This document shows, piece by piece, positions 27,661 to 35,527 of a stretch of DNA of 64,000 nt. The notes beneath the pieces are model-generated. The model worked only from the letters and a program-made list of their open reading frames with translations. It was not told the DNA's origin and searched no databases. Position numbers and translations under genes: made by a program. The DNA lies in assembly GCF_000315545.1 (NCBI RefSeq), contig NZ_JH992902.1, positions 531,280-595,279 on the forward strand, given 5' to 3'. Each line of letters opens with the position of its first letter. Position 1 is the stretch's first letter. Source of the DNA: Selenomonas sp. F0473 (GTDB lineage: Bacteria > Bacillota > Negativicutes > Selenomonadales > Selenomonadaceae).

Positions 27661-27689
27661 ATTATATTTGATTTTTTGACTTTTGGCAA
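27661..27689 (-). promoter_or_regulatory. Promoter of ctsR-mcsA-mcsB-clpC
   Basis: -35 TTGCCA (27684-27689), 17-base spacer and perfect -10 TATAAT (27661-27666), which overlaps the stop codon of the preceding ABC transporter gene. The spacer AAAGTCAAAAAATCAAA holds two CtsR-like half sites with non-standard spacing. Confidence 0.8.
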
Positions 27690-29449
27690 GCAGAATCTGA
27701 TCTTTCTGCTTTCCATGCGCCGTCTGCGAAGAGACGAAGTTTGCGCTCGTGGTATTTCTCCACGCGACGGCGGTGCGCGACGCTGACGACGGCGGGCTCG
27801 GGGCACATCCCGCACAGCAGTCCGTACATGCGGTCCTCGTTCTCCTCGTCGAGCGCGGATGTCGCCTCGTCGAGGAATATCCACGCCGGACGCAAAAGGA
27901 TCGCCTTTGCGAACGCGAGCCGCTGCTGCTCGCCGAGCGAGAGCACCTGCGCCCAGTTCTCCTCCTTATCAAGCCGCGGGATGAACGCCGCCAGGTTCGC
28001 CTGCCGGAGCGCCTCCGCGATCTGCTCCGTATCCGCCGCATCCTCGGGCGCGGGGTAAAGGACTGCGGCGCGCAGCGTTCCCATCGGCAAATAGGATTTC
28101 TGCGGCAGGAAGAGCGTTCGCGCGCCCTCCGGCATCGTGATCGCTCCGGTCCCATACGGCCAGATGCCCGCAATCGCACGGAGCAGCGTGCTCTTTCCGA
28201 TGCCGGACGGTCCTTCGATGAAGAGGCGTTCTCCGCGCGTAAGGACAAAGGAAAGCTTTCCCGTGAGTATGCGCCCGTCGGGCCGGCACACGGTGAGTTC
28301 GCGGACGGAAAGCCCCTCCCCCTGCGCCTCGCGGGAGATATCCGAGGCCGACATGGCGGTCTCCACCCGCTCCATATGCCGGCGGAAGTCCGTCAGTCGG
28401 TTGACGACCGTCTGCAGCTGCGCGATGGACGCCTCGGTCGGCGAGTAATAGCGCAGGACGAGGAAGGACAGCGCGTTGACGACCTGCTGGAACGCGACTG
28501 CCGTCTGCATCAGTCCGCCGAACTGCATCTCCCCCGCAAAGATGCGCGGCACGGCGACCATATAGGGAAAGAGGAATCCCACGCGCCAGTGCAGCTCCGT
28601 CACCCACGTGAGCTGCACGCGGCGCAGCATGAGACGGAAAAAATTTCGGCGCACTGCCTCGAACCGCCCAAGCGCTCCTGCGCTCTCGCGTTCCTCTCCG
28701 TTATAAAAAGCGACGCTCTCAATGTGCTCGCGCAGGCGCGCAAGTCCGAAGCGCAGGTCCGCCTCGTACTCCTGCTGGCGATTGCTCAGGCGAACGATGG
28801 GCCGTCCCGCCCAGAGCGTCGCCCATGTGCCGAGGAGCGCATAGCCGACCGCAAGCCATACCATGTAGCCGGGCAGCGAAACGGACGCGCCGCCGAGCGG
28901 AATGTCGATCACGCCCGAGAGCCCCCACAGTACCGCGCCGAACGACGAGATGCGCAGCACCGCGTTGAAGATACCGAGCGTGAGATTGAGAAAATATGAG
29001 ACGAAGAGCCGCACGTCGTCCGTGATGCGCTGATCGGGGTTGTCGACGGTGCTTTTCCCGTCCGCGCTCAGCTCCTCGTCGATCTGCATGAGGTAATACG
29101 TGCGCCCCGAGAGCCAGCGTTTGACGAAGTCGTCGACGAGCTGTGTCCGCCAGCGAATCTCGAGGTACTGCATGAGATAGTTGCGCCCCACCTCCATCGC
29201 GATGAACGCGACCATATACATGGGCCAATATTTCAGATAGAAAAAGAAGCTGTCCGAATCCATCTGTTGAATGGTATCGTAAAACATCTTCTGCCATGCG
29301 TTGTAATCCACCATGACGGAGACGTAATAAGCCTGCAGCGCGAGAATCGCGGCGGCGAGCAAAAATATCGTCCAGCGCCTCCGCGGCTGCCAGAAGCCGC
29401 GCATGAGACTCCATACGTCGCGGAAGAACGCGCGCTGCGATCGATTCAT
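27662..29449 (-). CDS. SbmA/YddA-like ABC transporter (fused permease-ATPase)
   Basis: A 595-residue half transporter: an N-terminal SbmA_BacA/ABCD-type membrane domain with about six helices (residues 25-340) and a C-terminal ATPase with Walker A GPSGIGKST near 413, signature LSLGEQQRL near 503 and Walker B WIFLDEATS. Relatives include E. coli YddA and Mycobacterium Rv1819c, which imports vitamin B12 and other hydrophilic molecules. The start is ATG 29449, eight bases after GGAGG. It has its own strong promoter overlapped by a Fur-box match, suggesting uptake of a metal-linked compound; that is an inference. Confidence 0.9.
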   Translation of the reverse strand: MNRSQRAFFRDVWSLMRGFWQPRRRWTIFLLAAAILALQAYYVSVMVDYNAWQKMFYDTIQQMDSDSFFFYLKYWPMYMVAFIAMEVGRNYLMQYLEIRWRTQLVDDFVKRWLSGRTYYLMQIDEELSADGKSTVDNPDQRITDDVRLFVSYFLNLTLGIFNAVLRISSFGAVLWGLSGVIDIPLGGASVSLPGYMVWLAVGYALLGTWATLWAGRPIVRLSNRQQEYEADLRFGLARLREHIESVAFYNGEERESAGALGRFEAVRRNFFRLMLRRVQLTWVTELHWRVGFLFPYMVAVPRIFAGEMQFGGLMQTAVAFQQVVNALSFLVLRYYSPTEASIAQLQTVVNRLTDFRRHMERVETAMSASDISREAQGEGLSVRELTVCRPDGRILTGKLSFVLTRGERLFIEGPSGIGKSTLLRAIAGIWPYGTGAITMPEGARTLFLPQKSYLPMGTLRAAVLYPAPEDAADTEQIAEALRQANLAAFIPRLDKEENWAQVLSLGEQQRLAFAKAILLRPAWIFLDEATSALDEENEDRMYGLLCGMCPEPAVVSVAHRRRVEKYHERKLRLFADGAWKAERSDSACQKSKNQI

Positions 29450-29473
29450 CAAGATGTCCTCCTCTCCTCCGTC

Positions 29474-29502
29474 AATATACCCTCCATGAAAATCATTGTC
29501 AA
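29474..29502 (-). promoter_or_regulatory. Promoter of the SbmA/YddA-like transporter
   Basis: Consensus -35 TTGACA (29497-29502), 17-base spacer, -10 TATATT (29474-29479). It sits directly after the terminator of the upstream operon. Confidence 0.85.
29487..29501 (-). promoter_or_regulatory. Candidate Fur box
   Basis: TGACAATGATTTTCA matches the 7-1-7 Fur box TGATAATnATTATCA at 12 of 14 specified positions. It overlaps the -35 and the spacer, an ideal place for repression. A Fur gene is present at 55.3 kb. Confidence 0.6.
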
Positions 29503-29531
29503 TATAAAAAGCCGCCCGCGGGCGGCAAAAA
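29502..29531 (-). terminator. Terminator of the long def-to-UPF0104 operon
   Basis: Perfect palindrome GCCGCCCG/CGGGCGGC followed by TTTTTA on the minus strand, ten bases after the UPF0104 stop. Confidence 0.92.
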
Positions 29532-29540
29532 CTTGGCGGC

Positions 29541-30521
29541 TCAATACCGCCGCAAAAATTCTCTCCCGAAGACGGCAACGGTATAATAAAAACCGATGAG
29601 AAACGGCAGATATTCGGCAATGAGCCGCCAGCAAACGGCAACAATGCCGACGGTGCCGGCGGGTACGATAGCGGCAAAGAGGAGGACGAAACCGCCCTCG
29701 GCGACACCGGAGCCGCCGGGCGTGGGGCTGAAATAGAGCAGCATATTGAGGAAGATCATACGCCCCATAACGGTGTACCAGTCGACGCCCGCAACGCCGA
29801 GCCCCAGCAGGAGGCACGGCACGACGGCGTAGATACAAAGGAGGTTCAGCCCCGATTCGGCAAAGACGACGAGCATCCCGCGCGGCGCTCCCACCAGAAG
29901 AGAAATGGCGCTCTTCGTGTCGCGGTAAAGGGCAAAGACCTGGTCGCGTCGTTTCTCACACAGCCGCCGTGCAAACCAAACCACAATATAGTCGAGATAA
30001 CCGCGCCGCGCACCGATCACGATGGCGATGATGCCGAAAAACGCCGCAAGGGTCGCCGCCATCAGGATATCGTTGGAGATGCCCGGAATGATGCCCTCGT
30101 CATGCAGAAAAATCAACGGCATACAAAGCGCGAGAAAGAAGATCGAGAGCAGCGTGCGCACGATAACGAGCACGGCCGCCTTGCCCGTGGGCACGCCCGC
30201 ATGGCGCAGGAACATGACCTGCGCGACCGCGCCGCCCGTCGCCCCCGGCGTTAAGAGCGCGAGAAAGTAGTTGCCGAAAATGACCTGCACCGCCTGATAG
30301 AGCGTGATGCGCTCGTTCGATATCTTTACGAGGTGCATGAGACGGCTGCCGTCGAAAAACATACCGAGCCCGACGGCGCAGAGCGCGAGCAGGAGCGACC
30401 ACGGCTGGAACCGCGTGAGATTCTGCAGCGTATTGATATCGACGGTCGTATAAATGACCGCGCCCGAGATGCCGACGACAAGCACGAAAAGGAGGAGAAA
30501 GCGGCGCGTGAATTTACTCAT
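29541..30521 (-). CDS. LPG synthase-type (UPF0104) membrane protein
   Basis: A 326-residue integral membrane protein with about eight helices, matching the lysylphosphatidylglycerol synthase TM region (MprF flippase-like, YbhN). Recognisable segments are LLTPGATGGAVAQVMFLRHAGVP and YFSPTPGGSGVAEGGF. It has no aminoacyl-transfer domain, so it is not a full MprF. Such stand-alone proteins are thought to move or protect lipids; the substrate here is unknown. It is the last gene of the long operon. Confidence 0.88.
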   Translation of the reverse strand: MSKFTRRFLLLFVLVVGISGAVIYTTVDINTLQNLTRFQPWSLLLALCAVGLGMFFDGSRLMHLVKISNERITLYQAVQVIFGNYFLALLTPGATGGAVAQVMFLRHAGVPTGKAAVLVIVRTLLSIFFLALCMPLIFLHDEGIIPGISNDILMAATLAAFFGIIAIVIGARRGYLDYIVVWFARRLCEKRRDQVFALYRDTKSAISLLVGAPRGMLVVFAESGLNLLCIYAVVPCLLLGLGVAGVDWYTVMGRMIFLNMLLYFSPTPGGSGVAEGGFVLLFAAIVPAGTVGIVAVCWRLIAEYLPFLIGFYYTVAVFGREFLRRY

Positions 30522-30542
30522 GGCTCACTCTCTCCCCCGCTC

Positions 30543-31334
30543 CTAGTCGTTCAAAAACTCTTCATGCGCCGCAAACGCGTTGTGGCTGTGAATGGATTCC
30601 TCGTTCTCGCATTCCAGTGAAAAATACGCGAGCCCCGGCAAGGCGCGCAGGGCGAGGACGGTGTCGCGCAGGATGTCCTCGACGAATTTGGGATTCTCGT
30701 ACGCCGCCTCCGTGACGTATTTCTCATCCGCGCGCTTGAGCAGCGGATAGATGGGCGCCGAACCCTGCCGCTCGAGCAGCGCCGCGAGCTCCTCGATGTA
30801 GATGCACGGCACGCCCGCGCGGTACCGCAGGCGCACGCGCGCGACGGAACGCTGATTGTGCGCGCCGTATGCGGATATCTCCTTGCTGCACGGGCAAAGC
30901 GATGTGAACGGCATGGCAAGCCCCAGTTCAAAGCGCATCGGCCGGCCGCGGCGCTTCCGTCCCGTAAAGGACGCCTCGGCGTCCAGCAAGGATACCCTGC
31001 CGCTGACGGGCGCCGTTTTCTCGATGAAGTAGGTAAAGGCAAGCGTCACCTCCGCCTCCTCAGCGTGGAGCCGTTCGAGCGCCTCGCCGAGCATCGCCTC
31101 CATCTCCTCCTCGGCGAGCGGCTTATCGCGCCACGGCAGGAGGATTTCAAGAAAGCGGCTCATATGCGTGCCCTTGAACTCCATCGGCAGGGACACGGTA
31201 AAGGCGATGCGCGCGAGCACCTGCTGATATCCGCCCGCCTGCTTCTTAATGAGGAACGGGAGTTTGACCTCTTTCACCCCGACGCGCTGGATTGCGATAC
31301 CGCGGTCATCCTCTCGGCTTTGTACGTCGAGCAT
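30543..31334 (-). CDS. folE2: GTP cyclohydrolase FolE2 (type IB)
   Basis: Converts GTP to dihydroneopterin triphosphate, the first step to both folate and queuosine. The 263-residue protein has the IB-type catalytic Cys in TSLCPCSKEIS, then YGAHNQRS and a C-terminal HSHNAFA. The start is ATG 31334, seven bases after GGAGG, overlapping the queC stop by one base. Linkage to queC suggests the product feeds preQ0 synthesis. FolE2 can use metals other than zinc, useful under zinc limitation in organisms that also have FolE. Confidence 0.95.
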   Translation of the reverse strand: MLDVQSREDDRGIAIQRVGVKEVKLPFLIKKQAGGYQQVLARIAFTVSLPMEFKGTHMSRFLEILLPWRDKPLAEEEMEAMLGEALERLHAEEAEVTLAFTYFIEKTAPVSGRVSLLDAEASFTGRKRRGRPMRFELGLAMPFTSLCPCSKEISAYGAHNQRSVARVRLRYRAGVPCIYIEELAALLERQGSAPIYPLLKRADEKYVTEAAYENPKFVEDILRDTVLALRALPGLAYFSLECENEESIHSHNAFAAHEEFLND

Positions 31335-32020
31335 CAGCGTACCTCCGCCGCATAGGGAATCGGGTCGCGCCGCCCGGCCTCGGCAAATCCCCGCAGGCGC
31401 AGCTTGCAGCTGTCGCAGACGCCGCACGCCTCCGTGCCTCCCCGATAACAGCTCGTCGTCAACTCATAGGGTGCGCCGAGCCGCGTCCCGAGGCGAATGA
31501 TCTCGCCCTTCGACAAATATTGGAGCGGCGCCTCAATAACGATGCGCCTGCCCCGCTCTGCTGCGGCGGCCGTCGCCGTATCCGCCGCCGCTTGGAACCG
31601 CTCGATAAATTCCGGACGGCAGTCCGGATACCCCGAGTAATCGACGGAATTGACGCCGATGTAGAGATGCGCCGCGCCCACGCGCTCCGCATAGCCGAGC
31701 CCATAGCTGAGGAAGATCAGATTGCGCGCGGGCACATAGGTGACGGGAATGTCCGTGCGGTCCGGATCCCCCTCGGGCACATCGACCGCCGCATCGGTAA
31801 TCGCGGAGCCGCCGATCGCATCCATATTCGTCTCGATGACGAGGTGCTCCGCCGCGTGAAAATGCGCGGCGATGCGTTTGGCACAGTCCACTTCTCTATC
31901 GTGCCGCTGCCCGTAAACAAAGCTGACGGGATAGAGTTCGCGTCCCTCCTCCTGCGCGACTGCCATACATGTACAGCTGTCCAGCCCGCCGGAGAGCAGA
32001 ATCACAGCCTTTTCCCGCAT
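31334..32020 (-). CDS. queC: 7-cyano-7-deazaguanine synthase QueC
   Basis: QueC uses ATP and ammonia to make preQ0 from 7-carboxy-7-deazaguanine. The 228-residue protein has the PP-loop SGGLDS at residues 10-15 and a C-terminal zinc site, CYRGGTEACGVCDSCKLR. The start is ATG 32020, six bases after GAGGGG. The other preQ0 genes, queD and queE, lie 14 kb away in this window, so the pathway is nearly complete here. Confidence 0.97.
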   Translation of the reverse strand: MREKAVILLSGGLDSCTCMAVAQEEGRELYPVSFVYGQRHDREVDCAKRIAAHFHAAEHLVIETNMDAIGGSAITDAAVDVPEGDPDRTDIPVTYVPARNLIFLSYGLGYAERVGAAHLYIGVNSVDYSGYPDCRPEFIERFQAAADTATAAAAERGRRIVIEAPLQYLSKGEIIRLGTRLGAPYELTTSCYRGGTEACGVCDSCKLRLRGFAEAGRRDPIPYAAEVR

Positions 32021-32053
32021 AGCGTTCCCCTCTTCCTGTCGTTTCAATCAATC

Positions 32054-32815
32054 TTATCCGAGCAGCGCACGGATCGCGGCGCCAATATCCTTTGCGCCGT
32101 AAATTGCGGACCCTGCGACGAGCACGTTTGCCCCCGCCGAACGCACCGATGCGCTCGTCTCTGCGTTGATGCCGCCGTCCACCGCGATGTCCACATTCAG
32201 CTCGTTGTCCGTCACCGTGTGATAGAGCGCGTGGATCTTGCCGAGCATGTTCTCGATGAATTTCTGCCCGCCAAAGCCGGGGTTTACCGTCATGAGGAGC
32301 ACCATATCGAGATCGTCGATGAGTTCCTCGAGCGTATAGATGGAGGTGCCGGGGTTGAGGGCAAGTCCCGCCTTGCAGCCGGCCTCCTTGATCTGCTGAA
32401 TGAGCCGGTGCGGGTGCCGGGTCGCCTCGACATGGAACGTGAGGATATCCGCACCCGCGCGCGCGAACGGCTCGATATACGTTTCCGGATGCTCGACCAT
32501 AAGATGTACGTCGAATACGAGCTTCGACTGCCTGCGCAGGCTCTCGACAACGCAGGCCCCCATCGTGAGATTCGGCACGAACGTCCCATCCATCACGTCG
32601 ATGTGGAGGTACTCGGCGCCCGCTTCCTCTACGCGGCGCACATCTGTTCCGAGGTCGGCGAAGTCCGCCGACAGGATGGAGGGTGCGATGATGACGGGGC
32701 GCTCCGGATGCATATGCTCTTCCTCCGCACAGCCGCATCCATATTCATGGTCACGCTCATGTTCATGCCCGCATGCGCAGTCGTGGTCGTGATGATGTTC
32801 GTGTTCGTTTGACAT
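32054..32815 (-). CDS. rpe: Ribulose-phosphate 3-epimerase with His/Cys-rich N-terminus
   Basis: Interconverts ribulose-5-phosphate and xylulose-5-phosphate in the pentose phosphate pathway. The TIM-barrel core begins at about residue 41 with IIAPSILSADF and carries the metal-ligand segments HIDVMDGTFVPN, FDVHLMVEHP and DIAVDGGIN. The usual family length is about 215-225; this protein is 253 because of a 40-residue N-terminal extension holding 10 His and 4 Cys (two CxC motifs). The extension is genuinely in the message: AGGAG lies six bases before ATG 32815, overlapping the rsgA stop. It is likely a metal-binding tail. Confidence 0.95.
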   Translation of the reverse strand: MSNEHEHHHDHDCACGHEHERDHEYGCGCAEEEHMHPERPVIIAPSILSADFADLGTDVRRVEEAGAEYLHIDVMDGTFVPNLTMGACVVESLRRQSKLVFDVHLMVEHPETYIEPFARAGADILTFHVEATRHPHRLIQQIKEAGCKAGLALNPGTSIYTLEELIDDLDMVLLMTVNPGFGGQKFIENMLGKIHALYHTVTDNELNVDIAVDGGINAETSASVRSAGANVLVAGSAIYGAKDIGAAIRALLG

Positions 32816-32824
32816 TTGATTCTC

Positions 32825-33697
32825 CTACTTTTTCTTGGTGCGAAGTTCGCTGAGAAGCGCAATGTACGCCTCGTAGCGCGCGCGCGATATCGCCCCCGCC
32901 TCCGCCGCCTCTTTAACGGCGCAGTCCGGTTCGTGACTGTGACTGCACGGGGCAAAACGGCAGCCCGTATACCGGGCAAATTCCGGGAAACACGCCGTGA
33001 GTTCCTCGGGCGTAAGATCCGAGAGTTCCTGCTGCGTAAATCCCGGCGTATCGACGACAAATCCGCCCGCATAGGGGATGAGTTCGGCACGCCGTGTCGT
33101 GTGGCGTCCGCGCCCGATCTTCTCGCTGACGGTTCCCGTCGCGAGAGCAAGCGCCGGGTCTACGGTATTGAGGAGGGAGGACTTCCCCGTGCCCGAGGGG
33201 CCCGCGAAAACGGTGATCTCTCCCGCGAGGAGATCGCGCAGCGCGGCCACCCCCGCGCCGGTCTGCGCCGAGACGCAGAGCACGGGATACCCCGCGCACG
33301 CGTAATCTGCGGCGATGCTTTTCGGATCGCCGGAGCAAAGATCTATCTTGTTGACGCAGAGGACGATTTTGTGTGCGCCGGAGCGCTCCGCGAGGACGAG
33401 GAAGCGGCTCACGACAAGGGGATGCGGATCCGGCGCGGCGGCGGCGACGGTGACGATAATCTGAGTGAGATTCGCCACGCGCGGGCGTACGAGGAGGTTT
33501 TCACGTTCCTCGATACGCTCGACGACGCCTTCTTCCGCATCCATACGGTCAAAAGTCACGATATCGCCCGGGACGATCCCCCTATCGTTCCTCCCCTTTT
33601 TCATCCTGCCGCGCAGCTTGCACGCAACGATGCCGTCATCCGCCGCCGCATAGATCACACTGTTGTATACCTTTAAAACGCGTCCCCGCTGCTCCAA
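32825..33697 (-). CDS. rsgA: Ribosome small-subunit GTPase RsgA
   Basis: A circularly permuted GTPase that helps late 30S assembly. The 290-residue protein has an N-terminal OB fold, the permuted order G4 (NKID near 116), G1 GPSGTGKSS near 166, G3 DTPGF, and a C-terminal zinc domain CRFAPCSHSHEPDC. It lies between pknB and rpe, the common Firmicute order stk-rsgA-rpe. Confidence 0.97.
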   Translation of the reverse strand: MEQRGRVLKVYNSVIYAAADDGIVACKLRGRMKKGRNDRGIVPGDIVTFDRMDAEEGVVERIEERENLLVRPRVANLTQIIVTVAAAAPDPHPLVVSRFLVLAERSGAHKIVLCVNKIDLCSGDPKSIAADYACAGYPVLCVSAQTGAGVAALRDLLAGEITVFAGPSGTGKSSLLNTVDPALALATGTVSEKIGRGRHTTRRAELIPYAGGFVVDTPGFTQQELSDLTPEELTACFPEFARYTGCRFAPCSHSHEPDCAVKEAAEAGAISRARYEAYIALLSELRTKKK

Positions 33698-33710
33698 TAT
33701 GTCCCCCGTT

Positions 33711-35468
33711 CTATTCTGTTTTCTCGGTTTGGATGCGGCGTGCCGACGGCGCTTTATCTCCGCCCTTCGCGTCGCTGTTCTTCGTATCTTTCCCCTTCTT
33801 CGGTGCCGATTTGCTGCCCTCGGAGACGGTCAGACGGACGACCGTCCCCTCGTCGACCTCTGTGCCCGCTGCGGGCGACTGACTGATGACAGTGCCCGCC
33901 GCCTGATTGTTCTCCTCCTGCGCGACGGAGCCGACCTTCAGGTTGCTCTCCTCGATCATGCTGCGCGCACGGTCAACGGGTACGCCTTTCACGTTCGGAA
34001 CATTGGTCTTCTTGACCTTCTGCCCCTTGCTGACGGTGATGTCGACGGACTGTCCCTTGCTGATGCGCGTCCCGCTGCGCGGATCCTGCGAGATCACGGT
34101 GCCGACCTCCTCGTCGGAGAAGGTCTCGTACGACGAACCGACGCGCAGGCCCATCTTCTGCAGCCGGTCAATCGCATCGGTCTGCTTCAGGCCGCGCAGG
34201 TTCGGCATCTCCATCTCTTCGCCGCCTTTGCTGACGTAGATGGTGATCATCCGCTCCTCTTTAACGGTCGTCCCCGCCTCCGGCGACTGCGAAACGACGA
34301 CGCCGACGGGGACGTCCGCGTCGAACGTCTCGGCAACGCTTACGCGCAGGTGCTGATCCTCGAGAATCTGCCGGGCAAGCGTCATCTGCTTGCCCGTCAC
34401 ATCGGGAACGGTGATCTCCACAGAACTCCAGAACTTGCCGAAACTGAGGAATATTCCCGTAAAGAAGCCCAGTATAAGCACCAGCACAAGGCCGAAAATA
34501 AATTTCTTCGTCCGAAAGAAAGGCTTCTTTTCCTGTGCCGGCGCATCGTCCTCCTCCGCATCCGAAATCGATGAAATCTCCTGCGCTTCTTCCGCCGTCA
34601 GCACGCGCGTCGCATCGGGATCGAACGCGGGCGCGCCGGCCGTCTCTCCCCCGACAAGCTGCTCCGCCCGCACGATATCCTGCACGAGCGCACTGCTCGC
34701 GGGACGCTGCACGGGGTCCTTTGCCATCATACGCGTCACCAGCGCCTCGACGACGGGAGGAATTCCGGGAACAAAGCCGCGCAGCGGCGCCGGTTCCTCG
34801 TCGATGTGCTTACGCGCAATACTGACCGCCGTATTGCCGTCAAACGGAACGCGGCCGGCCAGCATTTCGTAGAGCACGATCCCAAGCGAATAAACGTCGG
34901 ATTTCGGCGTGATGGTCGTGCCGCTCGCCTGCTCGGGCGAGAAATAATGTACGGAGCCCATGATGCTGTCGTTGTAGGTCATGGTGGACTCCGTCACCGC
35001 GCGCGCAATGCCGAAATCGGCGACCTTGACTGTGCCGTCGGGCATGACGAGGATATTGTGCGGCTTGATATCGCAGTGTACGAGCCGATTGAGGTGTGCC
35101 TGGGCCAACGCGCCCGCGATCTGCCGCGCAATGCGCAGTGCCTCTGGCACAGGCAGCGCGCCCTCTTCCTTGATGCGCTCCTTCAGCGTACGCCCCGGGA
35201 CATACTCCATCACAATGTAATGCCGCCCCTCCGCAACGCCGACGTCGTAGACGTTGACGATATTCGGATGCGTAATGCGCGCAGCCGCCTTTGCCTCGCG
35301 CTGGAACCGCGCGATGAACTCCGTATCGTTCTCATACTGCTGATGAAGAATCTTAACGGCGACAGTGCGCTCCAACAGCTGATCCTTTGCCCGGTACACA
35401 TCCGCCATACCGCCGCTGCCGATCAGCATCTCCAGCGCATAGCGGCCATCCAGGACGCGCTCAACCAT
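33711..35468 (-). CDS. PASTA-domain Ser/Thr protein kinase (PknB/PrkC type)
   Basis: A membrane kinase that senses peptidoglycan fragments or lipid II and phosphorylates division and wall proteins. The 585-residue protein has the glycine loop GSGGMADV, Lys39, catalytic loop HCDIKPHN (Asp133), DFG (Asp151), one membrane helix near 331-353 and three extracellular PASTA repeats (about 357-563), each ending in a VSKG-like or VSEG-like edge. A Ser/Lys-rich tail follows. The HCD form of the catalytic loop is usual for this group. The cognate phosphatase and two FHA proteins are in the same operon. Confidence 0.96.
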   Translation of the reverse strand: MVERVLDGRYALEMLIGSGGMADVYRAKDQLLERTVAVKILHQQYENDTEFIARFQREAKAAARITHPNIVNVYDVGVAEGRHYIVMEYVPGRTLKERIKEEGALPVPEALRIARQIAGALAQAHLNRLVHCDIKPHNILVMPDGTVKVADFGIARAVTESTMTYNDSIMGSVHYFSPEQASGTTITPKSDVYSLGIVLYEMLAGRVPFDGNTAVSIARKHIDEEPAPLRGFVPGIPPVVEALVTRMMAKDPVQRPASSALVQDIVRAEQLVGGETAGAPAFDPDATRVLTAEEAQEISSISDAEEDDAPAQEKKPFFRTKKFIFGLVLVLILGFFTGIFLSFGKFWSSVEITVPDVTGKQMTLARQILEDQHLRVSVAETFDADVPVGVVVSQSPEAGTTVKEERMITIYVSKGGEEMEMPNLRGLKQTDAIDRLQKMGLRVGSSYETFSDEEVGTVISQDPRSGTRISKGQSVDITVSKGQKVKKTNVPNVKGVPVDRARSMIEESNLKVGSVAQEENNQAAGTVISQSPAAGTEVDEGTVVRLTVSEGSKSAPKKGKDTKNSDAKGGDKAPSARRIQTEKTE

Positions 35469-35527
35469 ATTCGTTCCTCCTCAATTTCCTGCCGGCTGCA
35501 TGCCGCGGTCTCTATTCATAAAAGGCG

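Noticed and set aside
27661-27689. CtsR operator before ctsR
   Set aside because: The spacer contains AGTCAAA and AATCAAA but they are separated by one base; the known box needs a three-base gap. Kept only as a diverged half-site remark.
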